A stretch of 64,000 bases of DNA from Dinoroseobacter sp. (GCA_017643385.1 JAEPNN010000010.1:62001-126000); one strand, 5' to 3'. Counted from the stretch's first letter, positions 8,972 to 18,595 are shown. Notes: a model not told the origin generated them from the sequence alone. Program-made: numbers and translations.

Positions 8972-9448
8972 GAAGGACTGCTCTCTGAATTTACTGGCGC
9001 CAAAGCTAAGTGGGTCGTTCGGTTCAAGGAAGATATTTGAACTGTGTTGTTGGCACCCTGCAAAGAGCCAAAGGTGTGAACCGTTTTTGGTGGATTCGTC
9101 TCTTTAATAATCTTTTAACTAAAACAATCGCTTGAAGGCTGTGCTCATGCCGATCTAGGTGTGACAGCGAGAAGGTCAGTTCTGAACCGGCCCAAATTTT
9201 GTCGGGATTGAGAGAAACAAACGCGAGCCCCTAGATCAATTGTTCCGAAACCAACCGATAATGATCCTTCATTGACCGAGCTTAATTGACAGCTCGCCAT
9301 GTTCGGCCTCTTTCTTGCCACATAGTGGGGGCGCTTGGTCTTGGGTGGGTCGTTTTAAGTATCGCCGTGCGGTGCGTGACGAAGCACTAAAAAGACGAGA
9401 ATTGATTTCGTTGGTCGCTGAACAGCGACCGTCCAGTGCAGGTGTACT
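8972..9448. promoter_or_regulatory. divergent promoter region between polymerase and ExoP genes
   Basis: A 477-base intergenic region driving the polymerase operon to the left and the exoP-like operon to the right. It contains an AT-rich stretch around 9100-9130 and a perfect inverted repeat close to the right-hand gene (listed separately). No open frame here resembles a protein, and no clear -35/-10 pair could be chosen. Confidence 0.5.
9413..9430. promoter_or_regulatory. perfect inverted repeat before the exoP-like gene
   Basis: GGTCGCTG, two bases (AA), then CAGCGACC: eight-base perfect arms, ending 18 bases before the ATG at 9449. As DNA it could be an operator; as RNA it would form a tight hairpin just upstream of a weak ribosome binding site (AGGTG). 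Which of these matters cannot be told from sequence. Confidence 0.5.
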
Positions 9449-11563
9449 ATGAACAGCGGCGTTCTGAAGCCCGATACATTGCGACTGAGCAGTCGCGTGT
9501 ACCAACCGCAAGACCTTGGTGATGCGGATGCAATAGAATTGCGTGCGCTTGGGGGTGTATTTCGCAAGCGTTGGAAGCTTCTTTTTGGTGCCGCAACCAT
9601 TTCAGCAATCACCGCTTTCCTACTCGTCTCGTTGATGCCGCCTACCTATAAAGCGCAGGCAAAACTCATCCTCGATCCGCGCAAAGCACAGATCATTACA
9701 GACGGGGAAGTCGTCGCTGATCTTGATCCATCATTGCAGATCATGAATGGCGAAATCGCAATCCTTCAATCCAACCTTCTACTCGGGGATGTTGTTCGCA
9801 CGCTTGGCCCCGGTCGTCTGATCGAAATTGATCCCAATGCAGGCAAAATTGACGTGCCCACGGCAACCCGCATAGAGGGCTTGATTGCAGTTATTCGCAA
9901 AGATTTGAAGGTGTTCGGAGAGGGCGACAGCTATGTTATTGTCGTCGAATACTCTGCTGAAGATCGTCTGCTGGCCATGGATATGACCAACGCGGTTGTT
10001 AATCGTTATCTTGCACTACAAGTGGATGGTCGCCAAGAAACCATAGGACAGGCAACGATCTGGCTGGAAGACCGCCTGCGTAGCCTCGAAATGGAAGTTG
10101 CCGCAAAAGAAGAGCGTATTGCAACGATGCGGACCGAAAGTCTGCTCGAAAACGGCGGCGCATTGGAAAACGCAGCACAGCAGGTCACGACGCTAAATAA
10201 TCAGTTGGTTATCGCAAGTGCAGAGCGGCTGACGGCTGAAGCACAAGTGCAGCTTCTCGACCGGCTCCTTGAAGAAAATAATGTCGAAGAAGCGCTTGCT
10301 GTTGTATCCAGCGCTGCGATTGATAGCCTTCGCAATCAAGCCTTCGAATTGCGTCAGCAGGATGCTTTTTGGGCTGAAACTGTGGGACCTGAACATCCAC
10401 GTCGCGCTCCTATTCTTGCGGATCTGCAGCGCATTGATCGTGAAATTGCAGTCGAAGTGTTTAATGTGCGCGAGCTGCGTCGCAGTGAAGCCGAAGTTGC
10501 ACGGTTCAGGGAACTCAGCCTCCAGGAAAGCATCGTGCAGATGGAAGAGCGGGTGCTTCAGATTTCGCGCGGTGAGATAGGCCTTCGCCAACTGGAACGA
10601 GAGGCAGCAGCTTCACGTCAGACCTATGAGGCCTTGCTCGCGCGTCTTACGGAGACACGCACGCAACAGCGACTGCAAGAAGCAGATGCAAAGTTGATTG
10701 AAGAGGCGACACTACCCGGCGCCCCGTCCGCGCCTAAGCCCAAGATGATGGCTCTACTCGCAGGGTCTGTGGCGTTTGCCTTGGCGGCCATTTCTGTTTT
10801 CCTCGGCGAGATGACCGCCACAACTTTCCGAACGACGCGGGAGGTCCAAAAAGAAACTGGATTGCCGGTGATCACAGCCTTGCCTCTGGGAAAATGGAAT
10901 TCGCTCAAGGGTGCCATCAAATACCTTCGGAAAAACCCGTATTCCGTTTATGCCGAAAGTCTGCGCCAGTTACGTACAAATATCCTGATGCGTGACGAGA
11001 CCCAGATTTCTGAGAGCCTGATGATCCTATCATCTGCGCCGGGTGAGGGAAAAACAATGACAACGGTCGCGCTTGCTGAAATGGCAGCGAAGATCGGTCG
11101 ATCCGTAATCGTGGTGGATTGTGACCTTCGCAGGTCTACGATGAACCGCGCTTTTGGGTGGAGAATGGACTACGATATTGCTGATTTCATCGAGGGCACC
11201 TGCTCGTTGGACGAGGCGATACATTCCCCGACTGAGCTCCCCTTTGATGTTCTTTGTGGTGCTGGGCCTCGCCCAGATGTGGCCGAGGAACTTTCTACGC
11301 TTTGGCTGAAGCCAATGGTGGAGGAGTTGAAGAGTATTTATGATTTCGTAATCATAGATGGTCCCGCATTGCTGGCCGTTGCTGACGCCATCATCATCGC
11401 GCGTGCAGCCGATACACGTTTGTATCTCATTGAACACGACAAGACGGAACGATCCGCAGTTCGCGATGGACTGAGCATGCTCTACGAGATGTCCATGGGC
11501 ATTGACGGTGTGATCCTGAACAAAGCTCCAGAAAGTCAGCAAGGGTATTACGCTTATGACTGA
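9449..11563 (+). CDS. exoP: polysaccharide co-polymerase with tyrosine-kinase domain (Wzc/ExoP-like)
   Basis: A 704-residue inner-membrane protein. A Wzz domain begins with a first membrane helix at about 43-62 and continues into a long periplasmic, coiled-coil-rich segment (roughly 200-420). A second helix lies at about 431-455 and is followed by a cytoplasmic BY-kinase domain. The Walker A motif APGEGKT is at 530-536, VVDCDLRR gives Walker A', and DFVIIDGPALLAVADA gives Walker B. The C-terminus ends in a short tyrosine cluster (YYAYD), the usual autophosphorylation site though smaller than in E. coli Wzc. The protein controls chain length and export with the polymerase. The following glycosyltransferase starts eight bases before its stop, so they are coupled. 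Confidence 0.9.
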   Translation: MNSGVLKPDTLRLSSRVYQPQDLGDADAIELRALGGVFRKRWKLLFGAATISAITAFLLVSLMPPTYKAQAKLILDPRKAQIITDGEVVADLDPSLQIMNGEIAILQSNLLLGDVVRTLGPGRLIEIDPNAGKIDVPTATRIEGLIAVIRKDLKVFGEGDSYVIVVEYSAEDRLLAMDMTNAVVNRYLALQVDGRQETIGQATIWLEDRLRSLEMEVAAKEERIATMRTESLLENGGALENAAQQVTTLNNQLVIASAERLTAEAQVQLLDRLLEENNVEEALAVVSSAAIDSLRNQAFELRQQDAFWAETVGPEHPRRAPILADLQRIDREIAVEVFNVRELRRSEAEVARFRELSLQESIVQMEERVLQISRGEIGLRQLEREAAASRQTYEALLARLTETRTQQRLQEADAKLIEEATLPGAPSAPKPKMMALLAGSVAFALAAISVFLGEMTATTFRTTREVQKETGLPVITALPLGKWNSLKGAIKYLRKNPYSVYAESLRQLRTNILMRDETQISESLMILSSAPGEGKTMTTVALAEMAAKIGRSVIVVDCDLRRSTMNRAFGWRMDYDIADFIEGTCSLDEAIHSPTELPFDVLCGAGPRPDVAEELSTLWLKPMVEELKSIYDFVIIDGPALLAVADAIIIARAADTRLYLIEHDKTERSAVRDGLSMLYEMSMGIDGVILNKAPESQQGYYAYD

Positions 11564-12842
11564 CCAGAATCTCCCTGAAGTCTTTGCGCGTGATGCTAGG
11601 TCTCAACTTAGTACGCTTGCGAGTCCTTTAGTGGCCCGCAATGCGCCGCTGAAGGTCGCGTTCATCCATTATTGGTTGGTAGGAATGCGCGGCGGCGAGA
11701 AGGTGCTCGAAGCTCTCTGTCGCATGTTTCCCGATGCCGACATTTTCACGCATGTGTATGATCGGCAGCGGATCAGCCCGCTAATCCGGCGTCACAAGGT
11801 CACCACCAGTTCAATTGCTAGGCTGCCGATGGCGACGAAGATGTACACAAAGTACGTCTCCAAGATGCCGCGCGCTTTAGAGGAGTTGGATCTGTCAGGA
11901 TATGACCTTGTTATTTCGTCTGAATCCGGACCAGCCAAGGGCGTGATTACGCCTCCAGAGGCGCTTCATCTCAGTTACGTACACTCTCCAATGCGCTACA
12001 TTTGGGATCACTATGGAATTTACCGCTCAAATGCAGACAGGGTGACACGCCATATGATGTCGAAGCTGACATCGGACTTGCGAACCTGGGATGTTGTGAG
12101 TGCTGCACGTGTTGACGGGTTCGCGGCCAATTCCCGTTTTGTGCAAAACAGGATCGAGAAGTACTGGCGACGGGATGCCCGCGTCATCCATCCGCCAGTT
12201 GATGTGGATGCTTTTGCTCCTGATCCGACGACTGAACTGGGGTCGTTCTATCTGTATGCAGGCGAACTGACACACTACAAACGCCCGGATCTGGCTGTCA
12301 AAGCCTTCACGCAGCTTGGGCTTCCCCTTGTTGTGATCGGGGGTCCGGATAAGGCCGCCAGCGAGCTTGGCAAGATCGCCGGACGCAATGTGCGCTTCCT
12401 CGGGCGCGTGTCAGACGAAAAACTGAAGCGCTATTTTGCGGCGTGCCGCGCATTGATATTTCCTGGTGAAGAGGATTTCGGGATTTTGCCAGTCGAAGTC
12501 ATGGCGGCAGGTCGCCCCGTGATTGCGTATGGCAAAGGCGGTGTGCTGGATACGGTTGTTGACGGAAAAACAGGGCGCCACTTTAAACACCAAACCGTTG
12601 AGTGCCTCGTCGATGCGGTATCGGCGTTCGAGCGAGAGAAGCGGTATGAAGTTGATCCCTCCAAACTCATTGCCCATGCACAACGCTTCGATGAAGCAAC
12701 CTTTCAAGCGGGCATCATAGAAATGCTGGCGGCCCATGGCATTTGTCCTACGACGGTCACGCGCGCGTCGCATGATCAGCGTCAGGCAAGATGGCTTGCC
12801 CGATCTCGCGCTGCAGTTGCGCGTGCGGCGCGCGAAGCCTAA
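11556..12842 (+). CDS. glycosyltransferase family 4
   Basis: A 428-residue GT-B glycosyltransferase. The N-terminal part has VAFIHYWLVGMRGGEKVLEAL, a glycine-rich acceptor loop, and YVHSPMRYIWDHY. The C-terminal donor domain contains YLYAGELTHYKRPDLAVKAF and the E-x7-E motif FGILPVEVMAAGRPVIAYG preceded by EED. This arrangement is common for EPS mannosyl- or rhamnosyl-type GT4 enzymes, but the sugar cannot be read. It overlaps the exoP-like gene by eight bases and is followed after nine bases by the flippase, so it is the middle gene of a three-gene operon. Confidence 0.87.
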   Translation: MTDQNLPEVFARDARSQLSTLASPLVARNAPLKVAFIHYWLVGMRGGEKVLEALCRMFPDADIFTHVYDRQRISPLIRRHKVTTSSIARLPMATKMYTKYVSKMPRALEELDLSGYDLVISSESGPAKGVITPPEALHLSYVHSPMRYIWDHYGIYRSNADRVTRHMMSKLTSDLRTWDVVSAARVDGFAANSRFVQNRIEKYWRRDARVIHPPVDVDAFAPDPTTELGSFYLYAGELTHYKRPDLAVKAFTQLGLPLVVIGGPDKAASELGKIAGRNVRFLGRVSDEKLKRYFAACRALIFPGEEDFGILPVEVMAAGRPVIAYGKGGVLDTVVDGKTGRHFKHQTVECLVDAVSAFEREKRYEVDPSKLIAHAQRFDEATFQAGIIEMLAAHGICPTTVTRASHDQRQARWLARSRAAVARAAREA

Positions 12843-12851
12843 GCCAAAATA

Positions 12852-14273
12852 ATGGGAGTACGCACCAATTTGCTGTCGCCATACGCGGTCAGTGTCGCTG
12901 CGCGGGTAGGAGCACAGGTTAACAGTTTTGTGTTAATCATGGTGGCGTCACGAGCGCTTTCGCTCTCTGATTTCGGCAGTTATGCAATTGCCTGGGCATT
13001 CTCGGTTGTTTTCACGACACTTGTTTACACAGGTGTCTACCATGTGTTCTTGCGGGCAAAGGATCGCGCGCAAGTTGCGGATACGATCTTCTGGATTCAA
13101 GTCGTAACGGGTTTGATTGGTGGCGCCACGATGGTTTCAGTTGGGGTCATCGCTAGTGGGTTTGAGTCCCATCTGACCTCGTTTTGTCTCTTTGGGTTGG
13201 CGCCAATCCCTTTGATCGCGTCTTATGGAGCCTGGAACGAGGCGCAACTGGTGCGGCAGGGGCGCATCCGCACAACCAGTTTAACAATTCTGACGACAGA
13301 GTTCATTGGGTTGGTCGCAGCAGTTTTAATGTTTCAAAACGGTTATGGGGTCGAGGCTTTGATTGTCGCTCGTTTTGCCACCACCTTATCGATGGCGGCT
13401 CTGTCAACTTGGTTTGTTCGACGGCGTCCGCATTTTCATTTTGATTTGAGTGTCGCAAAGACGTCGTTGCACGACGCCTGGCCGCTTTGGGGGTCCTCAT
13501 CGTTGGGGATGAGTTCATACTACGCTGCAGATTTTATTCTTGCTGCGTTCCTCAATCCAACTGCGGTTGGCATTTACAGGGCAGGCGCACGTGTCGCGAA
13601 TACGGCTGCCGACGTGGTGCTTCAGCCACTCGGGACCATTAGTTGGGCCCGATTTGCGCGTTTGGAGTCAAACAAGGCGTCTGACGAAATCGGTCAGGTG
13701 TGGAAGCAGAATATGGCCTTGGGCTTTACGCTGATTGTACCTGTAATGGCATCGATCAGTCTTTTGTCGAAACCTCTGGTCGACGCGCTTTTTGATCCTT
13801 CCTGGGGTGAGGTTGCGGCAATCGTATCCATATTGGCGCTTGCACGCCTCACAAATGCGTTCTGCTTCTTGCTGGAACCCACCATGGCTTGCTTGGGCAA
13901 GCCTCGTCTCCAGTTTTATGTGACCGCTCTTAGCGTCACCTTGTTGATATCGCTTTTGGTGAGCGTTGGCAGTTCATCACTGGAAGCAGCCGTTTGGTCC
14001 GTTTTCGCAAACGGAGTGATCATCGCTACGCTTTCCACGTTTTTGATGTTGCGTGCCACGAAGCTGCATTTCACTGAATTTCTCGATACGCTTACGCCCG
14101 GGCTTGCGCTGACGGTGCTATGTGTCGGTGCGATCGTTGCGCTTGATCCAACGCGTGCGACGATGGCACCGCTCGTCGGCTTGGCATTGACGGTTGCGGT
14201 GCTCTCTGTCGTTTGGTTTGCGTTCGTCGCTTTGATGCTAAAGCGAGGTATTCTGGTGCTGCCGACGCCTTAG
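12852..14273 (+). CDS. polysaccharide flippase (Wzx/oligosaccharide translocase family)
   Basis: A 473-residue integral membrane protein of the MOP flippase superfamily with about twelve to fourteen helices, beginning with VNSFVLIMVASRALSLSDFGSYAIAWAF (a typical Wzx opening: SRALS..DFG.YA). Helices alternate with short basic loops through to the C-terminal LVGLALTVAVLSVVWFAFVALML. Its role would be to flip the lipid-linked repeat unit to the periplasm before polymerisation (family knowledge). It is the last gene of the plus-strand operon; the next gene is convergent and ends two bases away, with no visible terminator between them. Confidence 0.85.
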   Translation: MGVRTNLLSPYAVSVAARVGAQVNSFVLIMVASRALSLSDFGSYAIAWAFSVVFTTLVYTGVYHVFLRAKDRAQVADTIFWIQVVTGLIGGATMVSVGVIASGFESHLTSFCLFGLAPIPLIASYGAWNEAQLVRQGRIRTTSLTILTTEFIGLVAAVLMFQNGYGVEALIVARFATTLSMAALSTWFVRRRPHFHFDLSVAKTSLHDAWPLWGSSSLGMSSYYAADFILAAFLNPTAVGIYRAGARVANTAADVVLQPLGTISWARFARLESNKASDEIGQVWKQNMALGFTLIVPVMASISLLSKPLVDALFDPSWGEVAAIVSILALARLTNAFCFLLEPTMACLGKPRLQFYVTALSVTLLISLLVSVGSSSLEAAVWSVFANGVIIATLSTFLMLRATKLHFTEFLDTLTPGLALTVLCVGAIVALDPTRATMAPLVGLALTVAVLSVVWFAFVALMLKRGILVLPTP

Positions 14274-14275
14274 GG

Positions 14276-15706
14276 TTAAGCTTTCCGGATGTCGAAGATG
14301 ACGTTGTCGTCCAGCCAATCAATATGATGACATCCGACCGCGCCGGGTATGTCTGGGCCTTTGATATGTCGAACCCTGGTCTCTTTGTAAGAAGTCAGGG
14401 TTAGGTCCTCAACTTTCATCAGGTTCAGTCCATATCCGTAAGTTCCATGCGTGTTGTCTTGAGAGGGTCTGTAAAGATCACCATTGATGTCAAAGAAACG
14501 TCCTGCGTTGCGCGCCACATCGCTTCCCAGCACGATAGGATTCAGAGCGTGGGGCACCATTGTCTTCAGGTCAGGTCCGCTCACCTGAAAAACGTGTAGC
14601 TCGCTGCAAAAATCGCCGAAGCTATCCCGACAGATATTGGTGAACAGCCACCACGTTTCATCCCGTTTCACCAAGCTTGTATCCGCGCAGCTGATACCCT
14701 CCAGCTGGATACCGACGCGCTCCCATCCCAAAGGCCAGTTCGTACTGCGCCAAACTTCCAGAGCGGATTTTGAAGCCGTTTCGGGGACCATGTAAGTGTG
14801 ACCATCATGGTTGACGACAAACGGGTACGAATGGTGCGGCGGGGCGGCATGCGTATCACCAATAATTGTCAGATCGCCGTTATCGAGCCGACCCACCGAC
14901 AACTTCCCCAAGTCTGTTGCGTAGTCATAGTCTTCGAAGAAGAGGTAAGTCTCATTGTCTCTTTGCGCGAAGAACGGGTCAGCAAGGTAGTGCCCTTTAG
15001 GGTTTGCGATCTCTGTCGCCTTTGCTGGATCGAAAGAAAGGGGGGTGCCTTGTGCGATAGATAAACCGAAGGGTTTCGGGGTGCCTCCAAGTTTTTTCTT
15101 TATCACGTCAACGACGCGTTCTGTGAGCTTGTAGGTCAGTTTAAGCAGGTAACGAGGGAGGTTGTGGGCTTGCGGCTCATTTGCAGAAGCCTCCGCTTCG
15201 TCTTGATGCGCGATCTGCCCGGTCACGCTGATACGCGCAAGTTCGCGTTCGAGAAGCCAGATCGATTTTTCCCGAAGAAATGCACGATTGCGTGCAGCGG
15301 CGAATTTTGTGTCATAACGCGCCGAGGCGATCACGTGTCTTTTGCTGGGATCTTTCGTTCTCTTCTCAATTCTTGCAATCGTCCAAGGATGTCCGAACAT
15401 CGCCTCGCCAAGACCAGCCAGAGCATCAAAACTGGAAAGCGTCCAGACACCATGCTTCGCGTTCTGGTCACTGACATGGCTGTTGGAGCCTGTCGTAAGA
15501 TCGACCAATACATCAGGCGTAACTGGGGTAACGGTATGAATAGTAGAGATAAAATTATCGAACGCCTGCGTAGACACCTTTGCCCTTGGTACAAATATTT
15601 TCGCCTCAAGTTTTGAGTATCTATGCACCAGCCCAAATCCTGCAAACGCCTCGTGTTCGCCGAAAGTTGCGGAAACAAGATCAAACCTGCTGTCCTCGAT
15701 GAGCAT
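14276..15706 (-). CDS. GINT1-like beta-propeller protein with N-terminal transferase-like domain
   Basis: A protein of at least 476 residues. Its C-terminal 270 residues show a five-bladed-propeller pattern known from the N-terminal domain of glucosamine inositolphosphorylceramide transferase 1 and GH43-like folds: GHYLADPFFAQRDNETYLFFEDY, HSYPFVVNHDGHTYMVPET, CADTSLVKRDETWWLFTN and RNAGRFFDINGDLYRPSQD occur in order. The N-terminal half resembles a formyltransferase-like Rossmann domain. The coding frame stays open upstream to 15808 (RIGVVLPQNF, a plausible first beta strand) but holds no ATG, GTG or TTG before the ATG at 15706. The start is therefore uncertain; a rare AUC or AUU start is possible. 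Its place beside the flippase suggests a role in polysaccharide modification, but the activity is unknown. Confidence 0.65.
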   Translation of the reverse strand: MLIEDSRFDLVSATFGEHEAFAGFGLVHRYSKLEAKIFVPRAKVSTQAFDNFISTIHTVTPVTPDVLVDLTTGSNSHVSDQNAKHGVWTLSSFDALAGLGEAMFGHPWTIARIEKRTKDPSKRHVIASARYDTKFAAARNRAFLREKSIWLLERELARISVTGQIAHQDEAEASANEPQAHNLPRYLLKLTYKLTERVVDVIKKKLGGTPKPFGLSIAQGTPLSFDPAKATEIANPKGHYLADPFFAQRDNETYLFFEDYDYATDLGKLSVGRLDNGDLTIIGDTHAAPPHHSYPFVVNHDGHTYMVPETASKSALEVWRSTNWPLGWERVGIQLEGISCADTSLVKRDETWWLFTNICRDSFGDFCSELHVFQVSGPDLKTMVPHALNPIVLGSDVARNAGRFFDINGDLYRPSQDNTHGTYGYGLNLMKVEDLTLTSYKETRVRHIKGPDIPGAVGCHHIDWLDDNVIFDIRKA

Positions 15707-16004
15707 TTCGAGCAGACGGCAAATCGCAGTCTCTTCACGAAAGTTTTGTGGCAGGACTACGCCAATACGGGTGGGTTTTACTGATGGTTTGATCTCGGAT
15801 GGCTCCGCTCAGAGGATTAAGGGCAATGCGATACTGCTGTTCACGCGTTTTTCTCGAATGTTAGCGCCTTTTAGAAGGGCGTTGGAGAGTAAAGTGCCAC
15901 GCAAGTTGAATAGGGTCGGAATCTTCGAGTTAGATTTCGCTTTCAAACGCGTTCTTTGACCCAAGCATTGTATGAAAAGAGCATTGAAACAGGGGAAGGG
16001 ATCC

Positions 16005-17555
16005 ATGGCAGTAGAGGCGGTCGGTAAAGTTCGCCGTGGTCGTGGGGCGCGCAAGGCAACACGTGAGGCGCGTGATTTCTCAATGCTTCCGGCGCTGAAA
16101 CGCCGTCTCCCGCACACTGAAGTAATGGACGCCGAGCAGGTCCAGCGCATCGATGCAGCCTCAATGGATATTCTTGAAAATGTGGGCGTGGTGTTTCGTG
16201 ACCCAATCGCTCTAGAGGACTGGCGAAATGCAGGTGCCGAGGTGCGAGGTGAAACTGTTCATCTCGATCGTGATCTTGTCCGAGAACTGATAGCGACTAT
16301 CCCGTCTGGCTTTACGTATCACGCACGCGATCCTCAAAAGTCGCTCCCGTTTGGAAACGAGCATTCCATTTTTGTCCCAATGACAGGTGCGCCGTATTTG
16401 CGTGATCTGGGCGATGTTCGAAGGGGACCAACGCTCGAAGACTTGGCGATATTTCACAAGCTCAGTCATATGTCCCCGGTGCTGCATTCCAGCGCGCATC
16501 ATATCGTTGAGCCGATGGATCACCCGATCAGTCACCGGCATCTGCGGATCACGTACTCTTCCATGAAGTACTCGGACAAAACGTTCATGGGGATGACAAC
16601 AAGCCCCAAGAACGCTGAAGACGTGATCGAGATGTGCGCGTTGTTGTTTGGCGAAGAATTCTTAGAAACCCATCCGGTCGTTACAGGCAACTGCAACGGT
16701 AACTCGCCCTTGGTCTGGGACGAAACCATGTTGGGGGCCATGCGTGCGTTCAGCCGTCGAAACCAACCCGTGTTATGTTCTCCGTTTGTGTTGGGGGGCG
16801 CAAATACACCTGCAAGTGTTGCGCCAAGCGTAGCGCAGCTCAATGCTGAAGCCCTGTCTGCGCTGGCCTATACCCAAGTAATCCGCAAAGGCGCACCAGC
16901 AATCTATGGGCATTACTTGTCTACGGTTTCCATGAAGTCTGGTGCGCCGATGGCAGGAACCCCTGAAATCAGCCTTATGAACTTCATGATCGGTCAGATG
17001 GCGCGCTATTACGATGTCCCGTGGCGCAGTTCGAATACGCTTGGAGGCGCCAAAACGTTTGATGCGCAAGCCGGATACGAAAGCGCCATGACGCTGAATG
17101 CGGTCTTGATGGCAGGTGCAAATTACCTCTGGCATAGTGCTGGCTGGAATGAGGCCGGTATGCACTGTTCCATCGCGAAATTTGTTGTCGATGCGGAAAT
17201 GTGCGCGATGGGTTATCGTATGGCTGAAGGTGTTCGATGGGATGATTTCGACGAAGCTTTGAAGGCCGTCGGGGATATCGGGCCGGGAGGCCACTATCTG
17301 GGGCATCCGCATACCCTGGAAAACTTCCAACGCGCGTTTTTTATGCCAGAGCTCTTTGACAACAATTCAATTGAACAATGGCAAGCCGAAGGGGGACTTG
17401 AAATCACTGAGCGAGCGCTGAACCACGCCAGGGCGCTTCTGAAGGATTATGAGCAACCCAGTTTGGACCCCGGAACTAATGAAGCTTTGCTCGACTACAT
17501 TGCGCGTCGCGAACGCGAAATTCCTGCGGCAGAGGCTCTCAATCAGACGTATTAG
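16005..17555 (+). CDS. MttB-family trimethylamine/betaine methyltransferase (non-pyrrolysine)
   Basis: About 516 residues. The protein belongs to the MttB superfamily, in which quaternary or tertiary amines donate a methyl group to a corrinoid protein. It has no in-frame TAG, so it is a non-pyrrolysine member like the glycine betaine, carnitine or gamma-butyrobetaine methyltransferases (MtgB, MtcB, etc.). Family signatures seen are SMDILENVGVVFRDP, GNCNGNSPLVWDETML, APAIYGHYLSTVSMKSGAPMAGTP and WHSAGWNEAGMHCSIAKF. I chose the ATG at 16005 because AGGGGAAGGG precedes it; a frame-compatible ATG at 15972 lacks a binding site. The stop overlaps the convergent regulator by four bases. The corrinoid partner gene is not in the window, so methyl transfer depends on genes elsewhere. 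The substrate is inferred, not read. Confidence 0.85.
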   Translation: MAVEAVGKVRRGRGARKATREARDFSMLPALKRRLPHTEVMDAEQVQRIDAASMDILENVGVVFRDPIALEDWRNAGAEVRGETVHLDRDLVRELIATIPSGFTYHARDPQKSLPFGNEHSIFVPMTGAPYLRDLGDVRRGPTLEDLAIFHKLSHMSPVLHSSAHHIVEPMDHPISHRHLRITYSSMKYSDKTFMGMTTSPKNAEDVIEMCALLFGEEFLETHPVVTGNCNGNSPLVWDETMLGAMRAFSRRNQPVLCSPFVLGGANTPASVAPSVAQLNAEALSALAYTQVIRKGAPAIYGHYLSTVSMKSGAPMAGTPEISLMNFMIGQMARYYDVPWRSSNTLGGAKTFDAQAGYESAMTLNAVLMAGANYLWHSAGWNEAGMHCSIAKFVVDAEMCAMGYRMAEGVRWDDFDEALKAVGDIGPGGHYLGHPHTLENFQRAFFMPELFDNNSIEQWQAEGGLEITERALNHARALLKDYEQPSLDPGTNEALLDYIARREREIPAAEALNQTY

Positions 17556-18520
17556 GGATATGTTGTAAGCTTCGCATCCTTACGCAAAGCGCTGGGCGTC
17601 TGGCCGAACTCTTCAACAAAAGCCCGTGTCATCGCAGCGGCGTTAATGTACCCAGATCGTAAGGTGATTTCGGTAATCGTGTAGTTTGACTGTTTCGCCA
17701 GACGTCGTGCCGTTGAAAGTCGTATGCGTCTGTAGACCGACTTGGGCGGCGCCCCCAATTCAGTCACAAAAAGCCGGTTCAGCGTTTTCTGATTTGTGTC
17801 AGCCATTTCAGCGAGTTCCGCGATTGTAAGTGGGGATTCTACGTTTTCTGACATTAGTTTCAGACATTTATTGACTTCTGATGAGGCATGCTGATGACGC
17901 AAATAGTGGCTACGGGATCGGGTATCTTGCGGTACAAACAGATCCGCAACTTCAAGCTTTATTACCTCCCCATGTTGTCGTCCGATCAGGTCGAGAATGA
18001 GATCAAAGGCCGTCATGGCGCCACCGCAGGTGATGCGATTACCTTGATGAACGAAACGTTCTGCGACAACATCCACATTCGCAAAGCTTTCAGAAAATGC
18101 CGTCAGTTCGTCCCAATGAATTGTGGCTTCTGCACCTTCCAGCAATCCAGCATGCGCCATGAGCCAGGCGCCAGTGTCCAAACCTGCAACGACCGAGAAC
18201 TTGTTCTCTGCACTTCGAAGGGCCCGCGCTGTCTGTGAATTTGCAAATTTCTGAACGTCATAACTGGATGCGACAAACAGAAACTCACCTCCTAGATGGT
18301 CCGACAGTTTGCACTTGGGCAGCACAGGCATGCCGCTTGAGCTTTCAACCATTTCCCCATCAAGGGATACCAGTTCCCATGTATATGCCGCGCGGCCAAG
18401 CGCCTCATTCGCGGCGCGCAGGGGCTCGATCACATTTGCAAGACAGTGGTTTGAAAATCTCGGAAAAATCAAAACTGCTACGTTTTGAATGTCTTCCGCT
18501 CCAGTTTTCCAATTTCGCAT
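17552..18520 (-). CDS. GlxA-family (AraC-type) transcriptional regulator
   Basis: A 322-residue regulator with an N-terminal DJ-1/PfpI-like domain (VAVLIFPRFSNHCLANVIEPLRAAN; GLDTGAWLMAHAGLLEGAEATIHWDEL; ITCGGAMTAFDLILDLI). At the C-terminus are two AraC-type helix-turn-helices: LTIAELAEMADTNQKTLNRLF and YTITEITLRSGYINAAAMTRAFVEEFGQTP. Regulators of this type (GbdR, CdhR, SouR) control glycine betaine and carnitine breakdown in Pseudomonas (family knowledge). It sits between the MttB homologue, with which it converges, and the acyl-CoA dehydrogenase operon, from which it diverges with a 75-base promoter gap, so control of both is a good inference. Confidence 0.88.
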   Translation of the reverse strand: MRNWKTGAEDIQNVAVLIFPRFSNHCLANVIEPLRAANEALGRAAYTWELVSLDGEMVESSSGMPVLPKCKLSDHLGGEFLFVASSYDVQKFANSQTARALRSAENKFSVVAGLDTGAWLMAHAGLLEGAEATIHWDELTAFSESFANVDVVAERFVHQGNRITCGGAMTAFDLILDLIGRQHGEVIKLEVADLFVPQDTRSRSHYLRHQHASSEVNKCLKLMSENVESPLTIAELAEMADTNQKTLNRLFVTELGAPPKSVYRRIRLSTARRLAKQSNYTITEITLRSGYINAAAMTRAFVEEFGQTPSALRKDAKLTTYP

Positions 18521-18595
18521 GATTTATGTCTAAAACTGTATGATTGCATTGGTCAAGTTGGGTATCGGTGGGTAACTTTATGCTGGAGAGATGCC

